Positions 27,025 through 38,747 of a DNA stretch of 64,000 nt are shown in pieces; the stretch's first letter is position 1; every line of letters starts with the position of its first letter. This stretch comes from Drosophila pseudoobscura (Eukaryota > Arthropoda > Insecta > Diptera > Drosophilidae). The position numbers and the translations under genes are program-made. The stretch lies in assembly GCF_009870125.1 (NCBI RefSeq), contig NC_046683.1:67347869-67411868 (forward strand). The letters run 5' to 3'. The notes under the pieces are model-generated. The model was not told the DNA's origin and did no database searches. It saw only the letters and a list, made by a program, of their open reading frames with translations.

Positions 27025-30000
27025 CGTGTGTTTCCGCAGGCCAGCATCAATGCGGACTGCGTTCTGTTTCAGATCTTTGCCAATTTCATTCTGTATACGG
27101 CCATCAATGTGGCCGGGATGTACACCAAGTATCTGACGGATCGCGGACAGCGTTTGGCCTTCATCGAGACTCACAAGGCAATGGAGCACAAGAAGGAGTC
27201 CGAGAAGGAGTTGCAGCGCACCCAGAAGCTCTTGGACTCAAGTGAGTATTGAATCTTAAATCATTCGGAGGCTCAAACACACAAAACACACGCTTAACAT
27301 TCCATTTTGTCGGTCAGTTATATTTAGCGACCTCTTAAGAACCATACCTACATATACATACATACATACATACATATGTATAAAGCACAGTCCAGTATAG
27401 ATCTCAAAGCCTACGCTATTTCGTTGGGTAACAACTCTAGGGACTGTAGAGGGCTTTTCGAGTGTTTGGGCCTTGAGTTTATAATACGTTTTGGCCCTGT
27501 TTTCAAAACCCATTAATCCCAATCCTCCTTTGAAGTCCTCCCGAACATCGTGAACAACCAAATACGCAGCGAAATGTACAAGGGCACGGATCCCACGGTG
27601 GAGACGCAGTTCAACAAATTGTATGTCTATCCCATGGATAATGTGAGCATACTCTTTGCCGACATCAAGGTAAGTAAACGCCATGCAAGGAGTCAACTCA
27701 AAAGTTTATTACCAAAATTTGCATTTGCATTTGTTTTGTGCGAAAAAAAAACAGGGTTTCACCGAATTGGCCAGCAAGACATCGGCCCAGCAGTTGGTGA
27801 AGATATTAAACGACCTTTTTGCCAGATTCGATCGGATAGCGGAGGTATGTTCTGGTCGCCGTTTGGTGTGGGGGGGCCATGTGCTGTGTGCTGTGTGCTG
27901 TCTGCATGTCCTGCATGTCCTGCATTCAATGACTGCTTTATTGAACAATTTCCTAACTCCCCAGGACAATCACTGCCTGCGTGTGAAGCTTCTGGGCGAT
28001 TGTTACTACTGCGTGTCGCAGTTCGAGAGCGACAACTGGAAGACGCGACCGGATCACGCTGTGTGCAGTGTGGAAACTGGTCTGCACATGATAAAGGCCA
28101 TTAAGGATGTGCGCTTGCACACTCACGTAAGTGTGGCCCAGAAAGGACCGACCCAGAAAACCCAATGGAGTGTCCATGGGCGGTCTTTAAGCCATTTATT
28201 TACATTTTCTTGGGGAAGGAAACGAGGAACTGTTTGAAAATGTCAACAGATATCTTTTAAGCACGTTTTTTTGACAAATTGAATACACATTTTTCGTCAG
28301 TTTTTTCAGCAATTTTTTTTTGCTTTCGGAGGGTTGCAGCGTTGGTGTTTATTTGTATTTTTGCTGCACAATCCTGTGCCCTGTCTTCGACCCTGGCCAG
28401 CAGAGGAGCAGCACGAGTAACAGCAGAGCGAGCTCTGAACGTGTTGACAATTCATTTGTATGCAAATCTCAACAGAGCAAAAGGCAACGGAATGGCAAAA
28501 CTGGCGGCCAAAATGCGACAACGAGAGTTAAAATTTCATACGACAAAGTGCCACACAGAGGAATTTAATTGATTTTTGTTGGCCTTGGTTGGCCACAGAA
28601 AACGTTGGGGAATCCCCCCGCATATGCCATACACCATACACATACATACATACATATGTACCCTACATTCGTAGTACGCTTCTCGGGAATTTACTATGCA
28701 GCCTGCAGTCGCATAATTGGTCGGCCCGACTTAATTGCTGCGCCATTCCTCCGTTTGACTGACCAACTGACTAAATGATTGACAAACTGAACGACTGACT
28801 GACAGAAGAGAATAAAGTGCATGGCCCACTGTCTGGTGTGGTCTTGCATATTTTAAGAACACCCAACGTCTGATTTGCAATTGCAGGTGGACCTAAACAT
28901 GCGCATCGGCATCCACAGCGGTTCGGTTATGTGCGGCGTCCTCGGCAACAAGAAATGGCATTTTGACGTCTGGTCTAATGATGTTATCATTGCAAATCAC
29001 ATGGAATCCGGCGGCATACCCGGGTAAGTACAACCAGTCACGTCCTGCCGTTCTGCCGTTCTGCCGTTCTGCCGTTCTGCCGTGGGTGGCAACAGCAACG
29101 TGAACGGAGGCGGCGTCCGTAAGCCAAGCATCTGCGTGAGCTGCCATCGAAATTGGGAGTGGAGGGAATGGAAACACATATCATCTGTCTAATAGGCATG
29201 GATATGTACATATACATACATACATACACGTCCTTCATAAAGGGAATTCATTAGCATGGGACCCAGTGCAGTTTCTTTATCAAAATTATTATTACTAAAA
29301 CTTCCCCAACTTGAACTTATTGATTCGGGTATTGCTGTTGGCTCCCTCAAGCTAAGCCAAACGATTTTCATCCAACAAAACTACACCCCAAGCTGAAAAA
29401 CTTACTCTCTTGGCCAAATCTTAGGCTGGCTGCAGTTTTAATTGGCCAATTTGCGGGTCCTCTCTCACTGGGCTTCTCTCTGGGCTCCTCTGAACAATTG
29501 GTAGGCAATTTTGCAAGCATGGCGTGTTTAGACACAAGAAACCAAATAATAGAATGGAAACACACAGGAAAACCAGAGACCCAGAGCCAGAGCAGTAACC
29601 AGAGGGAAATTCGAGCAACCGCAAGCCAAAAACACAGAAAATGAAAAGCCTCCGAAAAGAAAAGCTCAATTTAATGCAAAATGCTTTGATGTAATTATAG
29701 GCTGGGCCGCAGTAACCAGTAACCAGTAACCAGAAGCAGAAGCAGAAGCTGAAGCAGGAGCAGAACTAAAGAACCAAAGCAAACCAAACCTAAACCAGTC
29801 CTAGGACCAGACCCAATTATGAGGGGCACACACACACAGTCCATTGGAGGAGGCACACGCCCACACAGAAAACACAAAGGAACAATTTTATAGAAAGAAA
29901 TTTGGGGATGGAACTGGGGGGGAAGGGGAAGGGGAAGTGAGGGGGAAATCACCACGCACATTCATAGAAAGCGTATGCAAATATTTGAATTTAATTTTGG

Positions 30001-33000
30001 CCAAACTACATTTGGAAATCGCTCCTCTCCTCTCCTCCTCTGCTCTACTCTTCAGGCGCGTTCACATCTCGGAGGCGACGCTCAAGTGCCTCAATGACTC
30101 TTACGAGGTGGAGCCGGGCAATGGCGGCAGTCGGGACAATCATCTGAAAATGCTGAACGTCAAGACCTTTCTCATCAAGCGCACAGAGCCACTGCGGTAA
30201 GTTCGACCAGACCCCCCCTCCCCTGCCCGACAATTGTTAACCCTTAACGCATTAACACTCTTCCTTCCTTCCTTCTTTCCGCTCCTTCCACTCCTTCACA
30301 CAGTCCCAAGCGTCGCTTTGGCACGCGCAGCAGCGCCCACCTGGCAGGGAGTGTGGCTGCTGCCTCCACATCGGGAGCATGTGCCTGCTCCTCCACCCCG
30401 ACGCCCACGCCCATTCCGACACCCGCCTTGCCCAAGTCCATATCAGCCAGCGGCAGTGGCAGCATTGGGGGGGGCACCGCAACGATGGGCGGTGATGGGG
30501 CGAGCATCGATGGACGCAGCCTGGAGTATGCGGCCACCATTGCGGTGCCCGCCCAGCAGCCCTCGCAGCTCCTGCAGCAGCAGCAGAAAAAGAACATATC
30601 CCTGAACTCGCTTCCCAACGTGGTTGAGGGCGTGGCCATGGACAGTCGCCGTCTAAGGAATGGCGGTGCAGGAGCCGGCACGGGAGCCAACACCGGGCCA
30701 CCGTCTGGAATGTCCACGGTATCCTCCCCCACGGCGATGATGTCCGCACCGCTGGAGCTGCGGCCCAGGAATGGAGCCAGTATCCAGAATCTGGCGGAAG
30801 CAATCGAGGGCAAAGGGCTGATTATCGAGGATGAGTCCACCACGGATTGGATACCCGAGATTCCGTTCAAGAATGTGAGTAGCTACTCATCTCCCGGCAT
30901 CTGTATGGGAATTAAATCTTTTACCATCTCCCTTCTTTTCCACAGTTAAACAGTCCCGAAGAGGGCCTCAACCGTGCCGATTCCATACTCGTGGATGCCA
31001 AGCAGGAGCATCGTGTATCCGTCACAGTACTGGATGAGGAGGTGCGTGATATCCCCACCAAAAGCCCTTATATCTTTGGTTACCCTCTCAATCCCTGCTT
31101 ATAGATCGACGAGTTCATAGAGCAGAATATACAAATCAATTCGAATAAGGAAATCCGTAGGGAGTACTTGAATCCCTGGACATTGAAGTTCAAGGACAAA
31201 TGCCAGGAGCAGAAGTTCTGCCAGCTGCGCGAGGATATGTTCCGGTGCGTATGGGTATACACGGATACGGGTGTTCCAGGCTAATGGAAAGCAAACAATA
31301 GGCCCCCCCCCCCCTTTCAGGGCTCACTTAATTAATGAACTGTTGCTAATTGATTTTTGCTTTTTGCCCTTGCTTTTGCTTTTGCTCCTATAATTCTGTC
31401 CTCCTGTCTAGCTCCAACATGCTCTGTGTGTTTGTCATTTGGATATTTATGGTACTGTGCCAGGTCATCATCATTCCGCGATGCATCCGTCTTATTATTT
31501 GCCTGTCGGTGGGCACAGTGATCCTCACCTTCTGCTGTGTCCTAGTCATGGCCGAAGAGTTTCCAGGTGAGATATACCCCATTTTCCCTACTAAATCATC
31601 TATGACTCACCATTTGCAGGTCTCCCACGTTGCCTGAAGGCAAACTCTGCCAAACTGGTGCATCAGCGGCAGCGTCGCACGTTGTTCATCTGTGGGGTAA
31701 TCATCTCCATGTGTATGCTCAGTGCCATTGGGCTAGTCCTGTGTCCCTCTTCCACATACATTGGCACTGCAGATGAGCACTCGCGACTGCTGCGGCGAGC
31801 TCTCTACTCCTCGAATGCCTCAGTGGCGGAGAAGGAGTACAAGCTGAATGTGTATCTATCGGCGACCATTCATCACAACATCACCATCAGTACACCAGCA
31901 GCCAGCAGTGGCGGAGCGGCCACCTCGGCAGCCTCCCTTGTGGATGCTCTAATGAATGAGAACATCACGAATGCCCCCACAGAAGAGCTGATGCGGAGCA
32001 CCCTAGCCAATGCCCTGAACCTCACACCGCCGCTGGAACAATTCGAACAGTCGCATCGCCCCTACACACTGACCAGCAACGGACACAGTGTATCGCTCAA
32101 CAACTTCAGCTACGTGGATCTCTATGGTATTCCCAGATCCAACGACATCGAGGGGGAGTGTGCACACCCCGAGTATCTGGTATTCACCTGGGTCCTCTGT
32201 CTCGTGTCGCTGGCGACTGCTCTGAAGCTCTATTATCTGGTGAAGGCGCTGATGGCACTGGGAATGGTTGGTTTCTACACCACCCTGATTGTGCTTAAGT
32301 TCAGCACGGGGGACGTCTTCAATCTGGGGGATCTGTCCAAGCTGGGCATGCCGCTGGGCGTACAGATGCTGATACTGCTCATCTCGTTCCTCATAATGGT
32401 CTGCTACCATGCTCGATTGGTGGAGGTAAGCATCAGCTGAGGATTCCCACTGTTTCCAATGCTTACACCTCTCATTCGCGGTCGCATTCCTTAGGTCACC
32501 TCACGTCTGGACTTTATATGGAAGGAACAAGCGGAGCGTGAACTGACCAACATGAAATCTAATCGTGCGCTTAATGACACATTAATTAAGGTAACATGCC
32601 TCCCCATTGCTATCTGTGCCGTCTGTGGCTCATTAATTTAACTGCCGGCTTTCAGAACATTTTGCCGGACCATGTGGCTGCCTATTACCTGTCCGACGAG
32701 CATACGGACGAGCTTTATTCGAAGATGCACAATCTATGTGGGGTTATGTTCGCCTCCATACCGAACTTCCAGGACTTTTACTCCGAGGACATTGACAATG
32801 GCAAGGCCTGCATACGCATCCTCAACGAAATTATCTGTGAGTTGATTGATTAAATGCGTTGCCCGCTTCCATCTGTCTAATGGAATCTGGGATCCCCCCC
32901 ACCACCACCCCCACCCATTCTCCATTCTCTCGTAGGCGACTTTGATGAATTGCTGGAGGAGCCACGCTTCGCTTCTGTGGAGAAAATCAAGACAGTGGGT

Positions 33001-34029
33001 GCCACATACATGGCTGCCGCCGGTCTCAATCACGAGAGTCTGCGTGCGCGGGGAGAAACCTCCGAGGACAGCGTGTGTGACCTGGTGGAGTTCGCCTTTG
33101 CCATGAAACAGAAGCTGGAGGAGATCAATGGGGATGCCTTCAACAACTTCCAGCTGCGCGTGGGCATCTGCAGTGGTCCGCTGGTCAGCGGTGTGATTGG
33201 TGCCCGGAAGCCCGTCTACGATATCTGGGGGAACACAGTGAATGTGGCCTCGCGAATGGACTCCACGGGCGAGAATTGGCGTGTCCAGGTGTCAGCCAAC
33301 ACAGCGGAACTACTCTGCTCTAGGGGTTATACTTGTGTGGTACGTACGACACTCTTACTTATTTTTTGCTCATTTCTGAAAGGAGTATCTTTTCTCCTTC
33401 CCTTTAGAAACGCGGCGAAATCAATGTAAAGGGCAAGGGGATGATGACCACCTTTTATGTACATCCCAAGGGCATCACGGAGAGCCAACTGATTTCCCCA
33501 GTCCGCCTGCCAGCGGGCATACCCCTAGCCCCAACACCGAATCTTCAGCGCCAGACCTCGCATCATGGCTCCTTCAGTGCCGTGGTCTTTGGCATGCTTC
33601 AGGCCAGCAAGCGGAGCACAGCCATAGCCGGAACACGTATGTTTCATCGAAAGTACTTCACATACCCCATATATAATCCATTCCTAACTTTTAATCTTTC
33701 AGCGACGGGTACACCATCGCCACAGATTCGTCGCGGACATCGGGGCAGCACTTTCAGTTCGGTTCGTCTCTCCCAGAAGTCCACTCATGTGAACCCAGTG
33801 CGGCGCAATACCACGCGCGTTCGAGGACGATCGTATCGCCAGAAGAAGGTAGCTGTAAAGGAACTATCAAGATCTCATCAGAGTTCTCACATATAGTACA
33901 TTTAATATCTTTCAGAGCTCCTCGAACAATTCGATTGTGACCCAGGCCAGTTCCAGCTATATGCCATCATTTCGACGGATCGATCAGATTGAAACGACCA
34001 TATCGAAGAGTCACAACGATGCGTTATAG
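17779..34029 (+). CDS. Ac78C: Membrane adenylyl cyclase, AC8 class
   Basis: Makes cAMP from ATP at the plasma membrane. Coding exons: 17779-17822, 24899-25451, 25516-25924, 26025-26332, 26392-26539, 26718-26899, 27040-27241, 27536-27669, 27755-27844, 27965-28126, 28887-29033, 30056-30196, 30304-30874, 30946-31041, 31105-31244, 31412-31566, 31620-32425, 32495-32590, 32656-32836, 32936-33339, 33408-33636, 33713-33848, 33916-34029. All phases agree and give 1815 aa. Order: low-complexity acidic/Ala/Thr N-terminus; six membrane segments (about 400-615); C1 catalytic domain (about 640-838) with metal aspartates in ILFADIKGF and LGDCYYC; low-complexity linker; six more segments (about 1110-1430) with an N-glycosylation-rich loop; C2 domain (about 1480-1670) with [16 protein letters not shown] and VKGKG. 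C1 words such as GIHSGSV and a C-terminal SAVVFGMLQ segment resemble mammalian AC8, which is calcium/calmodulin-stimulated. A closer paralogue such as CG32158 is not excluded. Confidence 0.9.
21074..21101. repeat. (CA)n microsatellite
   Basis: About fourteen uninterrupted CA units inside the first coding intron of Ac78C. Confidence 0.95.
22229..22253. repeat. (CATCC)n tandem repeat
   Basis: About five tandem pentamers within the first coding intron of Ac78C. Confidence 0.9.
25386..25437 (+). repeat. GCA-rich coding repeat (poly-alanine) in Ac78C
   Basis: A GCA/ACA run read in frame as Ala with a few Thr, just before the 3' end of the second coding exon. Its counterpart across the next intron encodes a Thr/Ala-rich stretch. 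Such tracts are usual in Drosophila cyclases and vary in length. Confidence 0.85.
26978..27020. repeat. (GT)n microsatellite in an Ac78C intron
   Basis: About twenty-one GT units in the 140-nt intron 26900-27039, making up a third of it and ending 19 nt before the acceptor AG. A GT tract here could act on splicing through GU-binding factors; that is inference. Confidence 0.95.
28127..28886 (+). other. Ac78C intron between two C1-domain exons
   Basis: A 760-nt intron with donor gtaagt and acceptor ttgcag. No gene or long repeat is evident apart from a small CATA tract near 28640. It interrupts the C1 catalytic domain between the segments HTH and VDLNMRIG. Confidence 0.8.
29034..30055 (+). other. 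Ac78C intron, 1.0 kb
   Basis: Donor gtaagt, acceptor cttcag. It contains a tandem octamer at 29046-29082 and degenerate (AACCAGT)n and (AGAAGC)n runs at about 29713-29757. No gene. Confidence 0.8.
29046..29082. repeat. Tandem octamer (TGCCGTTC)n
   Basis: Four and a half perfect copies starting 12 nt after a splice donor of Ac78C. The perfect identity suggests recent expansion. Confidence 0.9.
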
Positions 34030-34266
34030 CCAACGACGCGCACTAATTGGGTCTAAGTCGATCTCAAAAACGAAGAAACTGTCTGACGAATTTATTTTTG
34101 GAACGATTTTTATGCTGGAAAGTACAGTTGTGCTCGCAGATGTCTGGAATATGGGTTTGGGTGTGTGCGTGTGCGTGTGTGTGTGTGCGATCGTACATTA
34201 ATGGAAATTGGCACTGGAAGCTACTTAGTAGAATTTGTAAAACACAATCCTTGAAGTCGTAGATCA

Positions 34267-34272
34267 AATAAA
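34267..34272 (+). terminator. Proximal poly(A) signal of Ac78C
   Basis: AATAAA about 240 nt after the Ac78C stop codon. A second signal lies further down at 34772, so the gene may have short and long 3' UTRs. Confidence 0.5.
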
Positions 34273-34771
34273 TGTATTTCTTCCAATATATCTCAGCACT
34301 GTTCTAGTCGTTAAACTTAAGATGGTGTTTTTTTTTGTGTGTGTGTCTAAGAAATGTAGATCCCCAACCGAAATGCCAACGATCCTACTAACCCTGTTCA
34401 ATTCTATCAAAATATATAACATAATACCCCTTAGGCTAATTTTTGTAGCATTAGTAGACCATTTAAAAACCCATAAATCCCATAGAGAAATTAAATATTC
34501 AAATTGTTGTACAAATCTCTTCACAGTTTTTTTTTCTCTCTCTTTTAGCCGAGAAATTTATACGAGTATTTATGTATGTAAATAGAATAAGGGAAAACCC
34601 ACGTGAACTATAATATTTTATGTGTATTTATGTGTAAACTTCGTTTTAAAGGGCCTTAGATAAGTGAGACCCAAAAATTGAATACATATTAAATTGTAGA
34701 GTTATGATCAGCCCACGGTAGTACGGAGTATAGTATAGCCAGACAAAATGTATGCACCCATATTGTAATTA

Positions 34772-34777
34772 AATAAA
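34772..34777 (+). terminator. Distal poly(A) signal of Ac78C
   Basis: AATAAA in an AT-rich stretch about 740 nt after the stop codon, followed by further AATAAA-like words to 34795. It fits the end of a longer 3' UTR that would contain the GT tract at 34160-34190. Confidence 0.5.
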
Positions 34778-34799
34778 AGTTAATAATAATAAATGTGAT

Positions 34800-36860
34800 A
34801 AATTAAAGCGATTAAATCTCGAGGGACTATGTTTTCCATTCAAAGTTTGGTCCGGTCCATAACGGAAGCCAGACAAATGGCCAACAGAAAGTCATGATGC
34901 AGAGGGGGACAGAAACAAGAGAGGCGGCGAGTGAAGCTACATATAGTGAAGTCCCCAGATGATCAAGTTATTTCCATGGTGACTGTGAGATGTAGTCATC
35001 ATACATATGTACATATGTATGTATATAGAACCATCTTTTTCTTAGAAAGACTTGCTTCGCGATTTATAATTCCAGTGTCAGCTATATGATATAGAAGCTC
35101 GATTTCGATTAAATTTATTTGAGAAATATGTACATTGGCCATATGTACAATCCTTTTGAAGCACTATAGGGAGTCTATGGTAGGTAGCTCCGAAATATGT
35201 ATATACATATATACAATTCCATGTGTTTCCACTTCCTTCCTTCTTTGTGTTACGAACATCTGCTCAAAATCATAATACCTTATCCAAAAGGTATAGAAAA
35301 CCCGAAACCGAAACCGTAAATTCATTTAAATGAATGAGACCGCCTAAAAATACTATTTTTATCACAGATGCGTCTGTGTGCACTATGACCAGGGGAGGGT
35401 GGAAGCCGAGCGGAACGGGGCAAGTGGACAGCTGGAGCCGAAAGCCAATTCCACTTGTCTGCGCGGCCTGGCCAGACGTCGCCGTCGCCGTCACCGCTGG
35501 CGCTGCTCATCCCCTCTTCCTTCCCACGCTGCAACGCGTTGGTTACGTTTCGTTGAGCGAAATGATGAGCATATTCAAATTGTCATTTGAATGCACGCAC
35601 AGACACAGTGGTAGTAAGGAAGATAGACAGCATAGAGAAGAAAGGGGATGTGATGCACACAACATCAAGAAGGAGAGGTAGAAAGAGAACTATTACAAAT
35701 GTTGACCCAAACCACTTCCACTTATTGGCGGCAGTTGTGATAAGATGTGCTCCCTTCCTCTCTCTTTCTCTCTCTCTCTCCCTCGCTATTGTGATGCGTG
35801 TGGTTTTCAAGAAGTAGAAGAAGCATACGCAGCAAACAAAACATTGAATACATGAATGAATGAATGCGAGTCAATTTTACATTTCACTGCCTTGTTGGTG
35901 CATTTTTAAAGTAGTTTTGCCGCTTCCTCTGTCTGCCAGCCAAAACGCCCACCTAACATGCGCTACAACAGAAACGTTAGGGCGTATGGTGGAGAATAGT
36001 TAGCAGCATAGATAATGTATATAATTTAAAGAAATAGTGAGTTATAATTTAATTTAATTTCATTAATATTCGTAAAAGGTCAATGCTTACAGTGTATATG
36101 TATTTAGCATCATTCCAATCCACGAAGAATCATTCAGATTGAACCGAAAGTAGCGCACATGCTGAACAACATATACCCGAAACTTTTTCCTGTCTGCACT
36201 TCTGCTTCCGCTGCCGGCGCCGGCACTTGGCGCAACATGTGTTTGTTTGCTGTCTGTCTGTCTGTATGTAGGTGCGTGCATATACATATGTAAGTAAACG
36301 AGTATGCGTGCGTCTGTGTTCATTCATAAATTTGAAAGTCGAAAAATATGGTCAACGGTCATGAATAAGCAGGGGAAGAGCAGACGCATATGCCGTTTGC
36401 ATTCAAATTCCGTTTCCATCTCGACGACGACACTTGTAAAAAGATCCAGCCAGCGTTTCAATGGAATAAAGATTTAACAACAAGTAGCCGGACTATATGT
36501 AGTGTGTAACGAAAATGTATCCGCGCCTTTCCTAATTAATTATTTAAATCATTTATGAACAAATTAATAATATCAAATCAAAGTGCCAACTATCGATATA
36601 AGAATCCTGGATAAAGAGGTGAACTATTATCGGAACTAAAGTTTTATAACACCCAGCTTTAATGCAAAAGTTCGGTACAAAAGTACCAAGCATTTTGGTT
36701 TAATTGCCAGTTATTGAGAAGGAGTTTGGAAAACAGAATAGGAATTTCCTTCTTAAAGGTTTATTAAAGCATGGGGCAAATAATTTATACGCGCTATTCT
36801 ATCCAGTCGATGGTATCGATTGCTGCTTGTTAAGATTTGTTCTCTTCGAGGATTTTATGC
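34800..36860. other. Intergenic region between Ac78C and the repeat block
   Basis: No supported gene. It has CATA-type microsatellites (about 35002-35022, 35198-35215), a CT tract at about 35755-35785, and a perfect TATCGATA at 36591-36598. The open frame at 36704-36922 matches nothing I recognise and has no splice or start context. Confidence 0.55.
36591..36598. promoter_or_regulatory. DRE-core palindrome TATCGATA
   Basis: Perfect DNA replication-related element core, the binding site of DREF and of BEAF-32 boundary complexes. It lies about 2.2 kb upstream of the RasGAP1 start. It could mark a domain boundary or a distal promoter, but one 8-mer may be chance. Confidence 0.35.
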
Positions 36861-36867
36861 TTGACCA

Positions 36868-37972
36868 TTTTAGCTTAAACCCTATTTTAGACACAATTAA
36901 ATTAAAAGGACTCTCAGAATAGCATATCTTGTAGAAAATTGATCTATCGATTGGATAAAAATATGTCTTCAGGGCTGAGAGCTAGCTAGCAGTATTAACC
37001 TTATTATCAAAATGGAGGAGTATGATTTCCAATCGTGGAAAAGGCACATTAAACCCTTGTGGACCAATATGATTTAAAATACTCTTCACATAAAAGATGA
37101 ATCTCGATAATATTTTCTATGGCAAATTTAGGGAATATTTTCAAAATGAGACAGTATAGTTTGGTATATTTCCGACGATCAGTGCCATCCCTGACGCCAT
37201 ATCTAGCTCACACACCTTGCAAAAATTCATAGTATTTTCTAGTATTTTCTTAGACCCGTTATGGACTCACCCTCTTATCCAATGCACCAATGTAGAAACC
37301 GTGTAGATATGTCACTTAGAGCCATGTCCCTGGCCGCATCGAATGCTAATTGGTGATCCGCATCGAATTCCGGATCATTTGGTATAAAAATTTCAACGCT
37401 TCCATGGGGCTTATATGAAAAAAAAGAGGACAAAAAATTTGTGAAATGTCAGGTATTGCTTTTGATAATTACATAAAAATGTAGTTAATATGTAACAAAT
37501 GTCTAGTTAAAGTGTAGTTACCATGTAAGGAAATGAATGATGTGGAAATTGTTAATTTACCTGTTTTGCTTAAACCTTGTTTTAGACACAATTCAACAGC
37601 AAGTAGACCCTAAAATATGCATATCTTGTAGAAAATTTAATTATCAATTGGGTAAAGTTATGTGTTGAGGTATAGAAGTCCTAGCTAGCCAGTAATATCA
37701 AATCGAATATCAAAATCGAGGAATATGATTTCCCATCAAGGGCAGAGAACGGTTAACCCATTGTAGAACGAGGGGGCATTTTAATATTCCTCCAAAGATA
37801 TTGAAAATTTAATAATTTTAGCGCAGTTCAGGTGAAAGATATTGTGTTTTGTTAAGTTCAGAGGAAAGATGGCATTGATCTACATGAAGAACTTACACTT
37901 AGTAACATTTTCCGCCATTTATATTAAGTCGTCGAACTGTTTAAATAGAGGGGGCTTGAGTGGGTTAAGTTG
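36868..37972 (+). repeat. Interspersed repeat, long composite copy (copy C)
   Basis: A mosaic of modules shared with copies A, B and D. Module X is at about 36868-37060 and again, diverged, at 37570-37775; both have cttaaacc, a run reading gcatatcttgtagaaaatt, and a tail resembling ggttaacccattgt. Module Y at 37138-37172 matches copy A inverted. Module Z at about 37180-37545 matches 56478-56890. Module W at 37795-37972 matches 57110-57305 and, inverted, 4350-4520. I see no transposase, LTR or terminal inverted repeat. Module W ends about 780 nt before the RasGAP1 start codon, possibly very near its promoter. Confidence 0.8.
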
Positions 37973-38747
37973 ATAATGGTAAAATAAATCCACGCCAGGC
38001 TGTGTTGACAATTTTCCAAATTTTTTTGAACCGAGCGGGTGCGTTGTGGTGCTGCGCGTCGTTGCCGAAAATAAAAATAAAAAAATAAATGTAGAGTATA
38101 CAGAGAGCAGTTCTTAACCTTTTTTTTCATCCTGCCGTTCGCTTGGGCGTTTTTGGCCGCTATAAAAAAGAACAAAAATATATGCCATGTTCCGTGCGTT
38201 TGTGCCAGTGTGTGTTTTCGCCATGAAACAACAAGACAGTGCCGAATCTTTTTTTTAACTATAAAAAGTCCCCCTCGAATATAAAAAGAAAAATATAAAT
38301 ATCATGAAAGAGCGGAAACCGCCCGCATAGGCTTCATCGAAATTTTAAATAAATATCACAGGTGTCGTGTCGCGGAAAGTAAAATACAAGAAACAATAAG
38401 CGAAACTTGGCGTGCTCGTTAAAGATTAAGTCGAGCTTTGCAAGGCAAACATTTTATTTTCGTGTGATTTTCTATATCTGGCAAAGTGCATTTTGTGTAG
38501 CGGCTGCCAGCTGCCACAAAACAACACAATTCGACTCAAAAATTCGTCTTTGCGCGAGTGGTACAAGTGCAACACTGCGGCCTGTGGAAATAGTCAAGGC
38601 AAAAGTTAATTAAACAATATTCTGCGTATTTCCGACGCGAAATTGGCGCGAGAAGCATAACTGCAAGCAATATTATTTGCACGCTGCGTGTTGCAAGTAC
38701 ACCTGGACACCCGGAAAAGAGCTGCCTGATATGAAAGCGAACACAAA

